From NCBI RefSeq assembly GCF_014647675.1, contig NZ_BMPQ01000053.1, positions 1 to 36,246 of the forward strand: a DNA stretch of 36,246 bases, in the 5' to 3' direction. Shown here one piece after another: positions 7,807-15,576 of this stretch. This stretch comes from Streptomyces flaveus (GTDB lineage: Bacteria; Actinomycetota; Actinomycetes; Streptomycetales; Streptomycetaceae). The notes under the pieces were generated by a model that saw only the letters and a list, made by a program, of their open reading frames with translations, was not told the DNA's origin and did not search any database. Each line of letters starts with the position of its first letter. Positions within the stretch are counted from its first letter, which is position 1. The position numbers and the translations under genes were made by a program.

Positions 7807-8277
7807 TCAGCCGGCCGACGTCCCCAGCGCGGTGAACACCCCCGGCCGCGTCTGGAACGCCCACCCTCGCTCCACCAGGCGTTTCGCCTTCGACCGCAGC
7901 CCCTCGACCTTCGCCGGGACCGCCTGAAGGCCCAGGGCCGCGGCCAGTTGCTGACACCGCATGCCCTCCCGGCCCGCATCCGACTCCAACACGGACATGA
8001 TCCGCTGGTAGTCCGCGGGCAGGACCGACACCGCCATCCCCTCGGCCCGTCGCGGCACCACCGACCCCGCCACCGTGCTCCCCACCGGCTCCACGGCCAC
8101 GGAAGGCGGCCCGGCCAGCACCTCGGCCACCGTCACACGCGCATCCGCAAGACGCTGAAGTGCGCGTTCCGCCTCACCGAGCGCGGCCTGCACCCGCTCG
8201 GCCTCCTCCCGCAGTCGTGCCACCTCTTCCCGGACCTTCTTCTCCCGGGCCTCCAGCAGACCGAGCACCGACGGCAC
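7807..8277 (-). CDS. IS5-associated coiled-coil and winged-helix protein (function unknown)
   Basis: The protein has 156 residues. The GTG start at 8277 has GGAGGTG about seven bases upstream; an earlier in-frame ATG at 8352 adds sequence with no family character. Residues about 5-50 form a charged coiled coil (LLEAREKKVREEVARLRE and following). A flexible Pro/Val linker follows, then a winged-helix-like domain (DYQRIMSVLESD, RCQQLAAALGLQ, VEGLRSKAKRLVERGW, PGVFTAL). The gene at 34816 encodes a clear relative beside another IS5-family transposase, and a broken relative lies at 32160. Here it is convergent with the transposase gene, and their 3' ends overlap by 29 bp. Such proteins are, as far as I know, annotated only as hypothetical. 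A role in transposition, such as end binding, target choice or silencing, is inferred. It could also be an unrelated cargo gene. Confidence 0.75.
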   Translation of the reverse strand: MPSVLGLLEAREKKVREEVARLREEAERVQAALGEAERALQRLADARVTVAEVLAGPPSVAVEPVGSTVAGSVVPRRAEGMAVSVLPADYQRIMSVLESDAGREGMRCQQLAAALGLQAVPAKVEGLRSKAKRLVERGWAFQTRPGVFTALGTSAG

Positions 8278-8678
8278 CCGCCACCTCCACAAGCGAGACG
8301 AACGGACGAACCACGCCCGTCTCTCCCGCCACGGACCGGAGTTCATTCCCAACCAGCTCGAACCAAACGATCACGTTCGGAAAGCGGATGGCGTCTCAGG
8401 CCCTAGGCACGGCGGCGAGCTCGGACACCTTGAATTCCTTCAGACGCTCTGCCAGGACGAGATCGCCGCCGCGACACCGTCGCCTACACCGGGCGCAGTT
8501 CGAGCAGCAGGTCGCCCTGGAGCAGAACGCAGGACCGCAAAAGATCCCCGCACTCCCGATAGATCCACGAGTGCGGGGCCTTTGTGCGGCTCATGCCTTG
8601 AGGGGCCGGACTGCTTCCCCTGCAGGGTCGAGCAGTGCTGCGACGCCCCCTTGTCCCTGCTTCCCCCGGTCCGCGGCG
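8278..8678. other. 401-bp region without a convincing gene
   Basis: The part from 8278 to about 8400 should contain the right end of the IS5-family element, but no inverted repeat matching the left side (4926-5081) could be found by eye. From 8440 to 8545 nothing was recognised in any frame. A strong hairpin sits at 8546-8578, and the rest leads to the stop of the secreted-protein gene at 8679. Confidence 0.55.
8546..8578. terminator. bidirectional terminator hairpin
   Basis: CCCCGCACTC (8546-8555) pairs perfectly with GAGTGCGGGG (8569-8578) around a 13-base loop. On the minus strand it is followed by ATCTTTTG and on the plus strand by CCTTTG. It lies 100 bp downstream of the secreted-protein gene, which it most likely terminates. 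Confidence 0.72.
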
Positions 8679-9041
8679 CTATGCCACGTAGAGGTACGCC
8701 CTGATCTCGGTGCCGTTGGCTACCCAGCTGAACCTCGTGGTGGTGTTCTTCGGGCACGCCTTGGCATCCTTGCGGCCGCTGCCGTCCGTGAAGCTGCCAA
8801 AGGCCTTGATCCAGGCGCACTTTCCGTCAGCATCCGTGTCCCTTACCCAGCCGTCGATGTAGACCTTGCTCCCCACGCACTCGATCGACCACGAGGCCGC
8901 GCCGCCGTCGGTCTCGGGGGAGAGAGTTGCCGGGCATGCTGCGGTCGTCCCCGTCGATCCGGCGGAAGCCGGCGCGGCCATAAGCAGGCCCGCCGTCAGC
9001 GCGGCTCCGGTCGCGGCTGCCAACTTCGTGGAAATGGTCAT
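8679..9041 (-). CDS. small secreted protein, unknown function
   Basis: The protein has 120 residues. The ATG at 9041 (MTISTKLAAATGAALTAG) has GGAGG with a five-base gap. A Sec signal peptide is clear: a lysine, a hydrophobic core to about residue 23, and cleavage after PASA near residue 27. The mature 93 residues contain four cysteines, so two disulphide bonds are likely, with the motifs SWSIECVGSKVYIDGWVRD and RFSWVANGTEIRAYLYVA. No enzyme family was recognised; it looks like the short beta-rich secreted proteins common in streptomycetes. It is divergent from the two-component system at 9253, with 211 bp between, so it may be that system's target. That link is inferred. Confidence 0.8.
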   Translation of the reverse strand: MTISTKLAAATGAALTAGLLMAAPASAGSTGTTAACPATLSPETDGGAASWSIECVGSKVYIDGWVRDTDADGKCAWIKAFGSFTDGSGRKDAKACPKNTTTRFSWVANGTEIRAYLYVA

Positions 9042-9167
9042 GTTTCCTCCATTGAACGAGCTGATGTGTCCCTGTGCCATGACGGTAGGGGCGGCGGCGC
9101 GGCTGTCGCGTCCCGTGGCGGGTGGAACTCCCGCCCCACCGCGCGCGGTAGCCGCGCGGACCCTGCG

Positions 9168-9212
9168 ACTTCCGCGGTGGTGGTTCCTGCAACTTCCGTG
9201 GTACCGCGGAAG
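9168..9212. promoter_or_regulatory. candidate response-regulator site between the secreted protein and the kinase
   Basis: A near-perfect 20-bp palindrome, CTTCCGTGGTACCGCGGAAG, lies at 9193-9212. Its left part, ACTTCCGYGGTRS, is repeated directly 24 bp upstream (9168-9180). Both lie 40-85 bp before the kinase start. Repeated half sites of this kind fit dimer binding by the NarL-type regulator encoded at 10416, which would then control its own operon and perhaps the divergent gene. Alternatively the palindrome is only a transcript hairpin. Confidence 0.5.
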
Positions 9213-9252
9213 GTTGACGCCGCCGCGCGGGCACCGGCGTTACGCTGCGGCG

Positions 9253-10419
9253 ATGTTCATGCGTACGCCCCGGCCGTTCGTCGTCGACACCCTGTTGGCG
9301 CTCGTCGTGGTCTGCGTGGCCGTCCGGCTGGGACAGCAGTCGGTGGCGCGGGGCTGGCCGGAACTCGACGCGCGTGCCTATGTGCTGCTCGCCCTGGCGC
9401 ATCTGCCCCTCGCCCTGCGGCGCAGGGCACCGCTCGTGGTCTTCGCGGCCGTGCAGGGCGCAGGGGTCGCCTACGTCAGCCTGGGGTACTGGCCGCTGTT
9501 GTCGGTGTTCGGCGCGGCACTCGTCCTGTACACGGTGGCGTCGGTGTGTCCGGCACGGATCGCCATCGGCTGCGCGGCCCTGTCGAGCGCCAAATGGGTG
9601 TACGGCGGTGTGGTCAGCGACAGCCGGTCCGCTGGGCTGGCCGTCATCGAGGCGCTGCTGTGCTGCGCCGTGCTGGTGTGGTTCGGCACTCTGGCCCGCC
9701 GCTCCACCAAACTCGCCCGGCAGCTGCGCGTCGAGCAGGCCGAGCGGGCCCGCCGTGAGGTCGCCGCCGAACGCGGGCGTATAGCACGGGAGTTGCACGA
9801 CGTCGTCGCCCACCACATGTCGGTGATCTCCGTGCAGGCGGGCCTGGCCCGGTTCGTCCTCGACTCCGATGCCGCCACGGCCCGCGGCGCGCTGGGCACC
9901 ATCGAGGACACCAGCACCGAGGCCCTGGAGGAGCTGCGGCGCATGCTCCATGTCCTGCGGGAACACGATCCGGGCGGCGCCGATTCAGCCGCCCCCATGC
10001 CCACCCTGGCCCGCCTCGATGACCTGGTCGAGCGCGTGCGGGCCGCAGGCGTCCTGGTCGAACTGAGCATCCAGGGCACCGTGCGCCCGCTTCCGCCCGG
10101 CGTCGAGTTGTGCGCGTACCGCGTCGTCCAGGAGGCCTTGACCAACGTCCTCAAACACACCCGCCATGCCGATGCGCAGGTGCGGCTCCAGTACCGGCCG
10201 CACCACCTGACGGTCAGCGTCACCAACGACGGAGAGAAGATGATTTCGGACAACGTCCCCACCGGCGCCGGACACGGCTTGATCGGCATGCGGGAGCGCA
10301 CCAAGCTCTACGGCGGGACGATCAGCGTCGGCCCACGCGCCGAGGGAGGGTTCGCGGTCCGCCTGAGTCTGCCGACATCGGCGACCGGCGCACGGTGGGG
10401 AGAGGAACGCAGAAGATGA
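9253..10419 (+). CDS. two-component sensor histidine kinase, NarL-partner type (HisKA_3)
   Basis: The protein has 388 residues from ATG 9253; another ATG at 9259 is equally possible. The first 140 residues are hydrophobic, with about four membrane segments (VVDTLLALVVVCVAVRL, ARAYVLLALAHLPLAL and others), and there is no large extracellular sensor. The dimerisation and phosphorylation box is ARELHDVVAHHMSVI, with the histidine at about residue 182. The ATPase domain has VQEALTNVLKHT and GHGLIGMRERTKLYGG. The gene overlaps the response regulator by four bases (ATGA), so the two are translated together. The signal is unknown. A longer in-frame extension upstream to 8866 runs through the divergent promoter and is rejected. 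Confidence 0.92.
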   Translation: MFMRTPRPFVVDTLLALVVVCVAVRLGQQSVARGWPELDARAYVLLALAHLPLALRRRAPLVVFAAVQGAGVAYVSLGYWPLLSVFGAALVLYTVASVCPARIAIGCAALSSAKWVYGGVVSDSRSAGLAVIEALLCCAVLVWFGTLARRSTKLARQLRVEQAERARREVAAERGRIARELHDVVAHHMSVISVQAGLARFVLDSDAATARGALGTIEDTSTEALEELRRMLHVLREHDPGGADSAAPMPTLARLDDLVERVRAAGVLVELSIQGTVRPLPPGVELCAYRVVQEALTNVLKHTRHADAQVRLQYRPHHLTVSVTNDGEKMISDNVPTGAGHGLIGMRERTKLYGGTISVGPRAEGGFAVRLSLPTSATGARWGEERRR

Positions 10420-11084
10420 CCAGAGTCCTCGTCGTCGACGACCAGTTCCTCATCCGCGCCGGGCTCGTCGGTCTCCTCAACGCCGCACCCGGCTTCGAGG
10501 CCGTCGGCGAGGCGGGGGACGGCGAGGAGGCCGTGCAGGTGGCCGCCAAGACGCGGCCCGACGTGATCCTGATGGACATCCGCATGCCCGGCATGAACGG
10601 CATCCAGGCCACCGAGCACATCCTCGCGGACGCGGCCGACCCCGCGCCCCGAGTGCTGGTCCTGACCACCTTCGACCTCGACGAGTACGTGTACGGGGCG
10701 TTGCGCGCCGGGGCATCCGGCTTTCTGCTCAAGGACTCAGGACCCGAGCGGCTGCTGGCAGCGGTGGCCGCGGTCGGAGGCGGCGACGCACTCTTCGCGC
10801 CCAGCGTGACCCGCCGGCTGGTCGAGGCATTCGCGCACCAGGCCAGGTCCGCGCCCGGCACCCCACCCTCGCCGGACCTCGGCACGTTGACCTCCCGCGA
10901 GGTCGAAGTCCTCAAGCTCATCGCGCGCGGCCTGTCCAACCCGCAGATCGCCGACCGGCTCTCCATCAGCGAAGCGACGGTCAAGACCCACCTCAACCGC
11001 ACCATGACCAAACTGGACCTGAACAGCCGGGCCCAGGCGGTCGTGATCGCGTACGAGACGGGGCTGGTGACACCGGGAGAGTAG
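10416..11084 (+). CDS. NarL/FixJ-family response regulator
   Basis: The protein has 222 residues. The receiver domain starts MTRVLVVDDQ; the phosphorylated aspartate is D54 in ILMDIRMPGM, and the conserved lysine is in FLLKDSGPE. The C-terminal LuxR-type helix-turn-helix reads LTSREVEVLKLIARGLSN followed by ISEATVKTHLNRTMTKL. The start codon overlaps the kinase stop in ATGA. It is the output partner of the kinase at 9253. The palindrome upstream of the kinase gene is a plausible site for autoregulation. No clear terminator was seen after the stop at 11084. Confidence 0.94.
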   Translation: MTRVLVVDDQFLIRAGLVGLLNAAPGFEAVGEAGDGEEAVQVAAKTRPDVILMDIRMPGMNGIQATEHILADAADPAPRVLVLTTFDLDEYVYGALRAGASGFLLKDSGPERLLAAVAAVGGGDALFAPSVTRRLVEAFAHQARSAPGTPPSPDLGTLTSREVEVLKLIARGLSNPQIADRLSISEATVKTHLNRTMTKLDLNSRAQAVVIAYETGLVTPGE

Positions 11085-11210
11085 GCGGGCCACGCGGCAC
11101 GCGACCGCAGACACTGTCGGTTGCACCGCGCCGGGCGCCTTTGTCGCCACGTACCCGTGACGCATGTAGTGGTTCCCCCACCGTCGCCCAGACACCAGGC
11201 CTCAGCAGCC

Positions 11211-11300
11211 ACTCAACCTTCGGTGAGAAAACCTAGCGGTCACCAACCTTCGATGACAACGCTCAACCTTCGCTGCGAGAGGTCACCAACTATCGCTGCG
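11211..11300. repeat. four imperfect copies of a CAACCTTCG motif
   Basis: The motif occurs as CAACCTTCG at 11214-11222, 11244-11252 and 11264-11272, and as CAACTATCG at 11287-11295. The starts are 30, 20 and 23 bp apart. Copies 1 and 3 sit in CTCAACCTTCG, copies 2 and 4 in GTCACCAAC, and each is followed by TGAG, TGAC or TGCGAG, giving weak dyads. The array ends about 30 bp before the -35 region of the imuA' promoter. It may be a set of protein-binding sites or the remains of a mobile-element end. It was not recognised as a known element. Confidence 0.6.
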
Positions 11301-11325
11301 AGTACAGGAACACGTGCTGTCGCTC

Positions 11326-11361
11326 TTGATTCACTAGAACACATGTACGAATATCAAGCCG
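11326..11361 (+). promoter_or_regulatory. LexA-like (SOS) box inside the imuA' promoter
   Basis: TAGAACACATGTACGA at 11335-11350 matches the actinobacterial LexA consensus TCGAAC-N4-GTTCGA at most positions; GAAC is exact and GTAC stands for GTTC. It lies between a TTGATT -35 candidate (11326-11331) and a GAATAT -10 candidate (11349-11354), which are 17 bp apart. Transcription from these would start near 11361, right at a GTG, so the message may be leaderless. LexA control of this cassette is established in mycobacteria. The exact promoter is inferred. Confidence 0.68.
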
Positions 11362-12056
11362 TGACTGCAAGACCGGTGGCGAGCGTGCGAGCGGGGGGCG
11401 GCGCCGACGGGCCGGCGTCGTCCTCGCCGCTGAGTGCTCTGCTGCCGGGCGGGCGGATCCGCCCGGGCACGGCGGTCAGCGCCGGCGGGGACATGCCGCT
11501 GCTGCTGGCGCTGGCGGCGGAAGCCTCCACGGAGGCCGTCGGCTGGGCGGCGGTGGGCCTGCCGCAGATGGGGGCGCTGGCGGCCGAGGCGGCGGGGCTG
11601 GACCTGGCGGGCGGTATACGGATCGACGACCCGGGCCGGCAGTGGGCGCAGGTCCTGGCCACCGTCGCCGAGGCGGTCCCCGTCGTCCTGGTCGGCCCGC
11701 TAGGAGCGGTGCCCGACCGGATCGCACGGCGGCTGGCCGCCGTGCTGCGGCGCAGCGGAACGGTCCTGCTGGCCGCCGGCCCGTGGCAGGGGGCCGAGGC
11801 GCGGCTGCGGGTCGTCTCCGCACGGTGGGAGGGCGTGGGTGACGGGCACGGTCTGCTGCACGGTCGCCGGGTGAGGGTGGCGGCTGCCGGGCGCGGTGCC
11901 GGGGCCGCGCCCAGGTATGGCGAGATGTGGCTGCCCGGACCTGACGGCGCGGTCGCGCCGCTGTCCCAGGAGGGCGACGCCACCAACACGCCCGCACCCG
12001 CCGCAGCGACGGGTGCCGGGCGTGAACGGCGTCCGGTCCTGCGCGTGGTGGGGTGA
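11361..12056 (+). CDS. imuA': ImuA' mutasome protein (RecA-like)
   Basis: The protein has 231 residues if it starts at GTG 11361. This start is chosen because the LexA-like box covers the only upstream ATG (11343) and the predicted transcript begins near 11361. The sequence is a degenerate RecA-like fold: LLPGGRIRPGTAVSAGGDMP in place of the Walker A region, then EASTEAVGWAAVGLPQMG and VVLVGPLGAVPDRIARRL. Walker A is not conserved, as in other actinobacterial ImuA' proteins. With ImuB it is known to support error-prone synthesis by DnaE2 after DNA damage. The gene is first in the operon, 6 bp before imuB. Assignment rests strongly on the order imuA'-imuB-dnaE2. Confidence 0.82.
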   Translation: MTARPVASVRAGGGADGPASSSPLSALLPGGRIRPGTAVSAGGDMPLLLALAAEASTEAVGWAAVGLPQMGALAAEAAGLDLAGGIRIDDPGRQWAQVLATVAEAVPVVLVGPLGAVPDRIARRLAAVLRRSGTVLLAAGPWQGAEARLRVVSARWEGVGDGHGLLHGRRVRVAAAGRGAGAAPRYGEMWLPGPDGAVAPLSQEGDATNTPAPAAATGAGRERRPVLRVVG

Positions 12057-12062
12057 CCCGCG

Positions 12063-13589
12063 GTGGGCAAGGGCCGCGTTCTCGTCGGCTGGATCCCCGA
12101 CCTGCCGGTGCTCGCCAGCGGGGCACGCTCGGCGGAGGCGGTGGCGGTCGTGCACCGGGACGCGGTGGTGGCGTGCTCGGCGGCTGCCCGGGCGGCCGGG
12201 GTGCGGCGCCGGATGCGGCTGCGCGTGGCGCTGGCCCGCTGCCCGCAGCTGCACGTTGTCGAGCGGGACCTGGCCGCGGAGATGCGCGCCTTCGAGCCGG
12301 TCGTCCGCCATGTGGAGGACACGGTGATGCCGCGTCTGGAGGTGATCCGGCCCGGCCTGATCGCCGCGCCGGCTAGGGGGCCGTCCCGGTACTGGGGCGG
12401 CGAGCGGCAGCTGGCCGATCGGCTGGTGGCCGCCGTCGCCGAACTCGGCTTTCCGGCCCGGGCGGGCCTGGCCGACATGGTCTTCACGGCGGCGCTCGCG
12501 GCCCGCGCCGGACACATCGTGCCCGCCGGGGCCGACGCGCAGTGGCTGGCCCCGTACCCGGTGGGCGTGCTCGGCCTGCCGCGCCTGACGGAACTGCTCA
12601 CACGCCTGGGCATCCACACGGTCGGCCGGTTCGCGGCGCTGCCCGAGAACAAGGTCGTGGCCCGCTTCGGCGCCGAGGGCGCGGCCGCGCACCGCACCGC
12701 CCGCGGACAGGAAGCACGTCCCCTGTCCGTACGGACCAGTACCGACGAGCACACCGTGGCGTACGGGTTCGAGCCCGCCGAGCAGCGCCTCGAACCGATC
12801 GCCTTCGCGGCGAAGGCGATCGCCGAGCAGCTGCACGACCGGCTGGCGGTGGCCGGCGCGGTGTGTGCCCGCCTGGAGGCCGGCGTCGAGCTCGCCGACG
12901 GCCGTACCCTGACCCGGCTCTTCCGCCATGAGGGACGGCTGTCGGCCCTCGCGGTGGCCGAGCGGGTACGTGGCGTCCTGCAGGCCTGGGCCGACGCCGG
13001 CGCTCTCGATGCCGGTGGCGAGCGCGGCATCGTCCGCCTGGTGCTGCGGCCGGAGCGGCTGAGCGCGGCTACGGGCCATCAGACCGCGCTGTTCGGCGAG
13101 AGAGAGACCCCGGAGGAAGTGGAGCGGGCCGCCGCCCGGGTGCAGGCGATGCTCGGTCACCGATCGGTGGTGCGCGTCGAGCTCGGCGGCGGCCGGGGAC
13201 CTGCCGAGCGGGTCCGGCATGTGCCGTTCGGCGACGTCGACACGGGCCGCCGCCTGCCGGCCGGGCCGTGGCCGGGACAGCTGCCCGCCCCGCACCCCGC
13301 CACCGTCTTCCCGACCTGGCTGCCCGCCCAACTCACCGACGACGCCGGACAATCGGTGACCGTCTCCGGCCGCATGGCCCTGTCCGCCGCGCCCGCCCAC
13401 CTTGTCGTGGAGGGGCACGGCGAGGCCAAGGTTGCAGGGTGGGCCGGACCGTGGCCGGTGCTGGAGCAGTGGTGGGATCGTGCACGCTCCCGCCGGATCG
13501 CGCGGATGCAGATCGCGGCCGCCGACGGCGGCGCCTGGCTGCTGGTGATCGAGCACGGCCGGTGGTGGGCGGAGGCCCACTATGGATGA
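12063..13589 (+). CDS. imuB: ImuB, Y-family-polymerase-like mutasome hub
   Basis: The protein has 508 residues, starting with GTG (GKGRVLVGWIPDLPVLAS). It resembles Y-family polymerases (RRRMRLRVALARCPQL, VEDTVMPRLEVIRPGLI, helix-hairpin-helix region LTRLGIHTVGRFAALPENK) but lacks the acidic catalytic residues at the usual places, as known for ImuB. Such proteins act as adaptors between the beta clamp, ImuA' and DnaE2. A C-terminal segment (ARSRRIARMQIAAADGGAWL, RWWAEAHYG) is also typical. It follows imuA' after 6 bp and its end overlaps the dnaE2 start by 8 bp. Length is normal and the frame is intact, although its polymerase partner downstream is broken. Confidence 0.92.
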   Translation: MGKGRVLVGWIPDLPVLASGARSAEAVAVVHRDAVVACSAAARAAGVRRRMRLRVALARCPQLHVVERDLAAEMRAFEPVVRHVEDTVMPRLEVIRPGLIAAPARGPSRYWGGERQLADRLVAAVAELGFPARAGLADMVFTAALAARAGHIVPAGADAQWLAPYPVGVLGLPRLTELLTRLGIHTVGRFAALPENKVVARFGAEGAAAHRTARGQEARPLSVRTSTDEHTVAYGFEPAEQRLEPIAFAAKAIAEQLHDRLAVAGAVCARLEAGVELADGRTLTRLFRHEGRLSALAVAERVRGVLQAWADAGALDAGGERGIVRLVLRPERLSAATGHQTALFGERETPEEVERAAARVQAMLGHRSVVRVELGGGRGPAERVRHVPFGDVDTGRRLPAGPWPGQLPAPHPATVFPTWLPAQLTDDAGQSVTVSGRMALSAAPAHLVVEGHGEAKVAGWAGPWPVLEQWWDRARSRRIARMQIAAADGGAWLLVIEHGRWWAEAHYG

Positions 13590-15432
13590 CCACCACCGCG
13601 CGCCCGTCCTGCCCCTGCCCACGGCTCACCGACGCCGTACGACGGTGGGGGAGGGGAACACGGCCGAGCCGGGCTGGGCCGAACTCCACGTCCACACGGC
13701 CTTCAGCTGGCTGCAGGGAGCCGCGCAGCCCCACGAACTGGTCGCCGAAGCATCCCGCCTGGGCATCACCGCGCTGGCCGTCACCGACCGCGACGGCCTC
13801 TACGCCGCCCGCCGCCTGGCCGAAGCCGCGAAAACGGCCGGGATCGGCACCGTCTACGGCGCCGAACTCACCCTGAACGACCCCGAGCTGGGCACACCGG
13901 TGGTGCTCGCCCGCGACCTGGAGGGATACCGCCGCCTCTCCGCGCAGATCAGCGCCGCCCAGCTGGCCGGCGCCAAGACAGCGCCCCGCTACGACCTGCA
14001 GGCGCTGTCCGCGGCCGCGGCCGACGGCCACTGGGCAATCCTGCCCGGCTGCCCTGGCCCGGACGTCGACCGGCGGGACGTGAGCGCGGTCGCCCACCGG
14101 CTGCAGCGCCTGGTGGAGGTGTTCGGACCCTGCGTGTACGGCGAACTGGTTGACCATCACCTGCCGCAGGACTCGGTCGCGATGGACGTGATGGTGGTCG
14201 CCGCGCGCCGCACCGGCTGCCCGCTCGTCGCCACCGGCGCCGTCCATTACGCCGCCCCGCGCCAAGCCCGCCTGGCCCAGGCGCTCGCCGCGCTGCGCCG
14301 CCGCGAGGACCTCGACCACGCCGCCGGCCACCTGATGCCCGCCCCGACCGCACACCTGCGCAGCCGCGCCGAAATGCACCAGGCCCTCGCCCGCTACCCC
14401 GGGATCCTGGAGACCACGGTCGAACTCGGCCACGCTCTGGTGATCGACCTCGACGAACTGCGCCCGCAGCTGCCGGACTTCGACGTCCCCGCCAGCCACA
14501 CCCCCGACACCTGGCTGCGCCGGCTCGCCGAGGAGGGCTGCACCCGCCGCTACGGCCCGCGCGCCGACCCGGCCGCAGCCGCCGCCTGGCGGCAACTCGA
14601 TCACGAGCTCACCGTGATCGCCGATCTCGGCATGTCCGCGTACTTCCTCATCTGCTGGGACGTCGTCCGCTTTTCCCATGAGCGCGGCATCTGGTGCCAG
14701 GGACGGGGCAGCGCCGCGTCGTCGGTGGTCTGCTACGCGCTCGGCATCACATCCGTGGACGCCCTGCGCCACGGTCTGCTGTTCGAACGGTTCCTGCACG
14801 CCGCGAAGGCCGATCCGGACATCGACATCGACTTCGAAAACGCCCGCCGGGAAGAAGTCATCCAATACGTGTATGAACGATTCGGCCGTCAGCATGCCGC
14901 CCAGGTCGCCAACGTGATCACGATGCAGCCGAGGCTGGCCGTGCAAGAGGCGGCCAGGGCGCTCGGCTATCCCATCGGCCGTATCCGCGAGATGACCCGG
15001 CACATCCACCACGAGCCCCCGGCCCCCGACGCCGACGTACCCCAGGACGTACGCGAACTCGCCGCGCAACTCCACAAACTGCCACGGCACTTGGGCGTGC
15101 ACTCCGGCGGCATGGTCCTCACCCGACAGCCCATCGGTGAGGTCATGCCCGTGGAGTGGGCCACCGCCGAAGGCCGCTCAGTTTTGCAGGGTGACAAGGA
15201 TGATGTGGCCGCCGCCGGACTTATCAAGATCGATCTGCTCGGGCTCGGGATCTTGTCCGCCCTGCACAGCGCGTGCGATCTGATCGCCGAACATCACGGC
15301 GTGCGCTTCGATCTCGCCTCGATTCCCCAGGATGACCCGGGCGTCTACCGCATGATCGCGCGCAGCGACACCATCGGCGTCTTCCAAGTCGATTCTGTGT
15401 CAACTCCAGCCGTGTTGTCCTCGGCCTGCTGA
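13582..15432 (+). pseudogene. dnaE2: DnaE2 error-prone polymerase, truncated at about residue 611
   Basis: The open frame has 616 residues, while DnaE2 proteins usually have over 1,000. The PHP domain is present (ELHVHTAFSWLQG near residue 34). Palm motifs include PDIDIDF (about 411-417) and IKIDLLGLG (about 548), which hold the three catalytic aspartates. Homology stops after IGVFQVDS near 15396, where family members continue into the fingers domain; instead VSTPAVLSSAC and a stop follow. Fingers, clamp-binding and OB-fold parts are therefore missing, and the enzyme should be inactive. The bases after the junction (15398-15576) do not resemble dnaE2 in any frame, so the cause is a deletion or insertion with one end here, not a point mutation. 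Confidence 0.9.
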
Positions 15433-15576
15433 CGGTCAGCAAGAGCGGACGGCGCCATCCGGGCCCGGATAATCTGGCCGCCCGCCATGCGCCGCTCTTG
15501 CCCACGCGCGTCTGCGCTGCCGTGGCGGAGGCCGGTGGCGGGCGGCGGGGAGCGGATCACGCTCGTGCAAGGGAGG

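Larger units (their letters stand above)
5140..7835 (+). pseudogene. IS5-family transposase gene interrupted by an IS4-family element
   Basis: Two halves join exactly when the inserted element and one copy of its target repeat are removed: 5140-5373 (ending GRPEGYCHRVMLD) and 7128-7835 (starting AVRYVVDNGVKWANLP). The restored product has 313 residues. DDE residues lie in the second half: IVDSQSV, WADGGYAG and WVVERTLSWL. The N-terminal half carries YNSDLTEAEWQVIRPLLP, typical of streptomycete IS5 transposases. The start is GTG 5140 with GGAGG four bases before it. As it stands the gene is inactive. The downstream half alone has an ATG inside the target duplication (MLDAVRY), but it lacks the N-terminal DNA-binding part. 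Its stop at 7835 overlaps the end of the convergent partner gene by 29 bp. Confidence 0.93.

Noticed and set aside
8278..8545. Right inverted repeat of the first IS5 element
   Set aside because: Only a short TGATC-like match to the left side could be found by eye, which is too weak to place the end.
8866..9252. 129-residue N-terminal extension of the sensor kinase
   Set aside because: It would overlap the secreted-protein gene and the palindromic promoter region and has no membrane or sensor character.
11211..11300. CRISPR-like interpretation of the CAACCTTCG repeats
   Set aside because: The repeats are short and imperfect, with spacers of about 11-21 bp and unequal spacing, and no cas genes are present.
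11354..13622. Long open frames of 558 and 640 residues on the minus strand opposite imuA' and imuB
   Set aside because: They mirror the third-position GC bias of the real genes, are rich in Arg, Pro, Ala and Ser without motifs, and overlap a well-supported operon.
13333..15102. 589-residue open frame opposite dnaE2
   Set aside because: It has a His/Val/Gly/Ala-rich shadow composition, no ribosome binding site of note, and is fully antisense to recognised dnaE2 motifs.
15398..15576. A plus-strand frame reading SRVVLGLLTVSKSGRRHPG after the dnaE2 junction
   Set aside because: It has coding-like base use but no start and no family I can name, so it is left as unidentified sequence.
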